From positions 1 through 64,000 of the forward strand of contig CAVZGN010000001.1 in assembly GCA_963774895.1 (NCBI GenBank): a stretch of 64,000 nucleotides of DNA. The letters are read 5' to 3'. The notes under the pieces were generated by a model. The model ran no database searches and was not told where the DNA came from. It saw only the letters and a program-made list of their open reading frames with translations. This document shows, piece by piece, positions 60,829-64,000 of the stretch. The position numbers were made by a program, and so were the translations under genes. Position 1 is the stretch's first letter. Every line of letters begins with the position of its first letter. The stretch is from REEB76 sp963774895. GTDB lineage: Bacteria > Pseudomonadota > Gammaproteobacteria > Natronospirales > REEB76.

Positions 60829-62631
60829 GTGAAGCCAACCGACACCTCCAATCCCGACTACTTTCACCGGGTCGTGGATTGCCAATGGGCCTGCCCGGCA
60901 CACACTAACGTCCCCGAGTACATCCGTCTGATCGCGCAAGGGCGTTTCACCGACGCCTACATGCTGAACCGGGAATCCAATGTGTTCCCGGGCATTCTGG
61001 GCCGGGTCTGCGACCGGCCGTGTGAACCCGCCTGCCGCCGCGGACGCGTGGATGAGAAACCGGTGGCCATCTGCCGGTTGAAACGCGTGGCTGCGGATAA
61101 CAAGGACGACATCAGCGCACGGCTGCCACAGATCCCAAAACACAAGAACGGTAAACGCATCGCCTGCATCGGCGCCGGCTGCGCCTCGCTGACAGTGGCC
61201 AACGACCTGTTGCCGTTGGGCTACGAACTGATAATGTTCGAGAAGCAGCACGAGCCGGGCGGGTTGATGCGCACCAACATCCCCGCATTCCGTCTGCCGG
61301 CACGAGTGCTGAGTGAAGAGATCAACACGATCGTGGATATGGGAGTCGACCTGCGCTTGAACCAGACGATCACCAGCATGCGCGCACTGCTGCAACAGGG
61401 TTTTGATGCGATATTCGTCGGCAGCGGCGCGCCGCGCGGCAAGAATCTGGAGATTCCCGGCCGTTACGATGATAAGGCCCATGTGCACATCGGCATCGAC
61501 TGGCTGGAGTCGGTAGCTTTCGGACATATCGATGCCATCGGCAAACGGGTACTGATCATAGGCGCCGGCAATACCGCCATGGATTGTTGCCGCAGCTCGC
61601 TGCGCCTCGGCGCTGACGATGTGAAGGTCATGGCACGCAAGCCGCTGAGCATGACCAAGGCCTCCGATTGGGAACTGGAGGAAGCCGTCGAGGAAAGCGT
61701 GGAAATGGTAGAGCGCCATTCACCCAAGGAATTTGTCATCAAGAATGGACGCGTCGCCGGCATGCGGTTCGAAGTACTGGAATACTACGATGACAAAGGT
61801 AGGATGAAATCCAGAGTGCTGGGTGAAAAGTTCTATCCCGCCGACGATATCGTGCTAGCGATCGGCCAGGAAAACGCATTTCCGTGGATCGAATCCGACG
61901 TCGGCATCGAGCTCGACCAGTGGCATGTGCCGGTGGTGGACAAGACCACCATGCAGTCCACCTTGCCGGGTGTATTCTTCGGTGGCGACTCGGCCTTCGG
62001 TCCCAAGAACATCATCTGGGCGGTGGAGCACGGTCACCAGGCGGCGATCTCCATGCATAAATACTGCCAAGGCGAGGATCTGAACGTGCGCCTGCCATAC
62101 GCCATGAATCTCGCCAGCACCAAGATGGGTATCCACGAGTGGAGTTACAGCAACAGTTTTGATTCATCCGTACGCAGGCTGATGCCGCATGTGAGCCTCA
62201 AGGAACGCTTCAAGAAGATCAATATCGAAGTGGAACTGGGATTCGATGCCGAACATACCCAGGTCGAGGTCGAACGCTGTCTCAACTGCGACATCCAGAC
62301 GGTTTTCTTCGCGCCGCTGTGCATCGAATGCGACGCCTGCATTGACATCTGTCCCACCGCCTGCCTCACCATCACTGCCAACGGTGAGGAAGATGATCTA
62401 CGCTCACGCCTCAAGGCGCCGGCTGACAATCGCCAGCAGCCGTTGTTCGTGTCCGCGGCGCTCAAACAGACCGGCCGGGTGATGGTCAAGGATGAAGACC
62501 AGTGCGTGCACTGCGGCCTGTGCGCCGAGCGCTGTCCCACGGCAGCCTGGGACATGCAGAAATCCACTCTTAAGATTCCGTATGCCGCTGACCAGACGCC
62601 GCAACCGGCGCCGCAGCGGCGCAGTGCCTGA
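60829..62631 (+). CDS. FAD-dependent oxidoreductase with 4Fe-4S ferredoxin domain (GltD-like), kor-associated
   Basis: 600 residues starting at GTG. An N-terminal Fe-S region (CQWACPAHTNVPEYI, CDRPCEPACRRG) precedes the FAD site GAGCASLTVANDL and NAD(P)-binding VLIIGAGNTAMDCC, as in glutamate synthase small subunits. Two C-terminal 4Fe-4S motifs follow (CIECDACIDICP and CVHCGLCAERCP). It is followed 5 nt later by korA, so it probably passes electrons from the 2-oxoacid oxidoreductase to NAD(P). GGAG precedes the start. Confidence 0.9.
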   Translation: MKPTDTSNPDYFHRVVDCQWACPAHTNVPEYIRLIAQGRFTDAYMLNRESNVFPGILGRVCDRPCEPACRRGRVDEKPVAICRLKRVAADNKDDISARLPQIPKHKNGKRIACIGAGCASLTVANDLLPLGYELIMFEKQHEPGGLMRTNIPAFRLPARVLSEEINTIVDMGVDLRLNQTITSMRALLQQGFDAIFVGSGAPRGKNLEIPGRYDDKAHVHIGIDWLESVAFGHIDAIGKRVLIIGAGNTAMDCCRSSLRLGADDVKVMARKPLSMTKASDWELEEAVEESVEMVERHSPKEFVIKNGRVAGMRFEVLEYYDDKGRMKSRVLGEKFYPADDIVLAIGQENAFPWIESDVGIELDQWHVPVVDKTTMQSTLPGVFFGGDSAFGPKNIIWAVEHGHQAAISMHKYCQGEDLNVRLPYAMNLASTKMGIHEWSYSNSFDSSVRRLMPHVSLKERFKKINIEVELGFDAEHTQVEVERCLNCDIQTVFFAPLCIECDACIDICPTACLTITANGEEDDLRSRLKAPADNRQQPLFVSAALKQTGRVMVKDEDQCVHCGLCAERCPTAAWDMQKSTLKIPYAADQTPQPAPQRRSA

Positions 62632-62635
62632 ACCC

Positions 62636-64000
62636 ATGCAATCGCGCGTCAACGATTTCGTCATCAAGATCGCCAACGTCAACGGCACCGGCTCGGCCAG
62701 CGCCAATGGCCTGTTGATGAAAGCCATCTTCCGCATGGGCATCCCGGTGGTTGGCAAGAATTTCTTTCCTTCCAACATCCAGGGCCTGCCCACCTGGTTC
62801 GAAATTCGCGTGAGCCGCGAGGGCTATCTGGCGCGTTCCGGCCGGGTGGACGTCATGGTGGCCATGAACGCCCAGACCTACACCCAGGATCTGGCGGATG
62901 TAAGTCCCGGCGGCTACCTGATCTACGATTCCACCTGGCCGCGGGACAAACAGCTCTCGCGCGACGACATCACCGTGGTCGGCATGCCGCTGGCGCAGCT
63001 GGTGAACACGCATTTCGAGAATCTGCGTGCCCGCATTCTAATGAAGAACGTGTGTTACGTCGGTGCGCTGGCGGCGCTGCTGGACCTCGACATGGCGGTC
63101 ATCCAAGAGTTGGTCAAGGAAACCTTCGGCGATAAGGAAAAGCTCATCGCCGGCAATCTCAAGGCCATCGAGCTCGGTTACAACTACGCCAAGGAACATT
63201 GCGAATGTCCCTTACCGCTCAGGCTCGAACCCATGCATGCCACCCAGGATCACATCATGGTGGATGGCAACACCATGGCAGGCTTGGGCTGCGTTTATGC
63301 CGGCGCCACCGTGGGCGCCTGGTATCCCATCACCCCATCCACCTCATTAATGGACGCCTTCAAGGATTTCTGCGAGCGCTACCGGATGGACAAGGCCACC
63401 GGTAAGCACCGTTACTGCATCATCCAGGCGGAAGACGAGCTGGCGGCTATCGGCATGGTTTTGGGCGCCGCCTGGAATGGCGCGCGTGCCTTTACGCCCA
63501 CCAGCGGTCCCGGCATCTCGCTGATGAACGAGTTCATCGGCTTCGCGTATTACGCCGAGATCCCGGCGGTGCTGTTCGACGTGCAGCGCGTGGGACCATC
63601 CACCGGCATGCCCACGCGCACCCAGCAGGGCGATCTTTTATTTTGTGCCTATGCCTCCCATGGGGACACGCGCCATGTGCTGCTGTTTCCCGCGGACCCG
63701 GCCGAATGTTTCCAGTTCGCGGTCACCGCCTTCGACCTGGCCGAGCGTCTGCAGACACCGGTATTCGTCATGAGCGACCTGGACATCGGCATGAACGACT
63801 GGATAGTGCCCAAAATCAAATGGAATCCGGACTACGTACCCGACCGCGGTAAGGTGTATACACGGGAACAGTTGCAGAGCATGCAGGTGTTCCGCCGTTA
63901 TATTGACAGCGACAGCGATGGCATCTGCTACCGTACCTATCCGGGCGTTAGCCCCAAGGGGGCGTATTTCACCCGCGGTTCCGGCCACAACCGCTATGGC
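62636..64000 (+). CDS. korA: 2-oxoacid:acceptor oxidoreductase alpha subunit KorA (gamma-alpha fusion), partial
   Basis: 455 codons visible, running off the right edge. The N-terminal part is the gamma domain (GTGSASANGLLMKAIFRMGIPVVGKNFFPSNIQGLPTWFEIRVS). The alpha domain follows with GCVYAGATVGAWYPITPSTSLMDAF, AEDELAAIGMVLGAAWNGARAFTPTSGPGISLMNEFIG and the substrate loop GPSTGMPTRTQQGDLLF. It oxidatively decarboxylates 2-oxoglutarate (or another 2-oxoacid) to the acyl-CoA with ferredoxin; korB presumably follows outside the window. Confidence 0.93.
   Translation, partial: MQSRVNDFVIKIANVNGTGSASANGLLMKAIFRMGIPVVGKNFFPSNIQGLPTWFEIRVSREGYLARSGRVDVMVAMNAQTYTQDLADVSPGGYLIYDSTWPRDKQLSRDDITVVGMPLAQLVNTHFENLRARILMKNVCYVGALAALLDLDMAVIQELVKETFGDKEKLIAGNLKAIELGYNYAKEHCECPLPLRLEPMHATQDHIMVDGNTMAGLGCVYAGATVGAWYPITPSTSLMDAFKDFCERYRMDKATGKHRYCIIQAEDELAAIGMVLGAAWNGARAFTPTSGPGISLMNEFIGFAYYAEIPAVLFDVQRVGPSTGMPTRTQQGDLLFCAYASHGDTRHVLLFPADPAECFQFAVTAFDLAERLQTPVFVMSDLDIGMNDWIVPKIKWNPDYVPDRGKVYTREQLQSMQVFRRYIDSDSDGICYRTYPGVSPKGAYFTRGSGHNRYG

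Noticed and set aside
60718..61719. Minus-strand open frame of 333 codons
   Set aside because: Antisense to the FAD oxidoreductase gene; shadow composition.

Overview
The window looks like a gammaproteobacterial chromosome. It has a GC-rich backbone with gammaproteobacterial-type tyrS, coaBC-dut, pyrE, xth, mutY-yggX, thiS-thiG, trmB, egtB-egtD and korA genes, tRNA-Gly(CCC) and tRNA-Phe(GAA), an Mla-type lipid transport operon and several cyclic-di-GMP proteins. The exact order cannot be fixed from sequence alone. One visibly AT-rich block (about 23.96-44.11 kb) stands out as horizontally acquired.

Layout. Bases 1-1396 carry trbI and the C-terminal end of trbG from a conjugation (type IV secretion) locus. 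They abut abruptly an N-terminally truncated tyrS at about 1390, either a real rearrangement or an assembly join. From 2.2 to 23.6 kb there are housekeeping genes: a Sel1/prolyl-4-hydroxylase fusion, coaBC-dut, pyrE with divergent xth, an AmpG-like transporter, a Rieske protein, MarC, an mlaE-mlaF-mlaD-lipoprotein operon, trmB, thiG-thiS, tRNA-Gly, AsmA, an SRPBCC protein, mutY-yggX and the ergothioneine pair egtB-egtD.

Island. A tyrosine integrase lies beside an intact tRNA-Phe gene, and a 49-bp perfect direct repeat of the tRNA 3' part (23909-23957 and 44064-44112) bounds about 20.2 kb of cargo. The cargo is largely anti-phage: a SRAP peptidase; a three-gene Pycsar-like operon with one membrane effector and two different nucleotide cyclases; an unrecognised coiled-coil membrane protein; an Nmad2 protein plus a truncated second copy of its 5' end; and a type I restriction-modification operon hsdM-hsdS-(PrrC/RloC-like ATPase)-hsdR, the gene order of the anticodon-nuclease-guarded prr locus. 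Upstream of hsdM are a small coupled ORF and, on the other strand, a candidate small RNA followed by three unknown genes. The right part holds an RNase HI with extensions and decayed mobile-element genes (HUH-type Rep, AlpA-like regulator, transposase remnant). Beyond attR are further tRNA-Phe scraps carrying clusters of perfect palindromes.

Right flank (44.7-64 kb): hemerythrin, an SLT-like protein, pirin, a frameshifted NarL-type response regulator, a spore-coat-U-like gene with a folded leader, a large PAS histidine kinase, three GGDEF/EAL proteins (one with a degenerate GGDEF), a phospholipase-D-like gene with an in-frame stop, FecR and zinc-ribbon membrane proteins, DedA, and a 2-oxoacid:acceptor oxidoreductase locus whose korA runs off the end.

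Most interesting candidates: the two-cyclase Pycsar-like operon, the RM operon with an embedded ACNase-like ATPase, the candidate sRNA at 39758-39865 with its small-gene neighbourhood, and the palindrome-loaded tRNA-Phe remnants.
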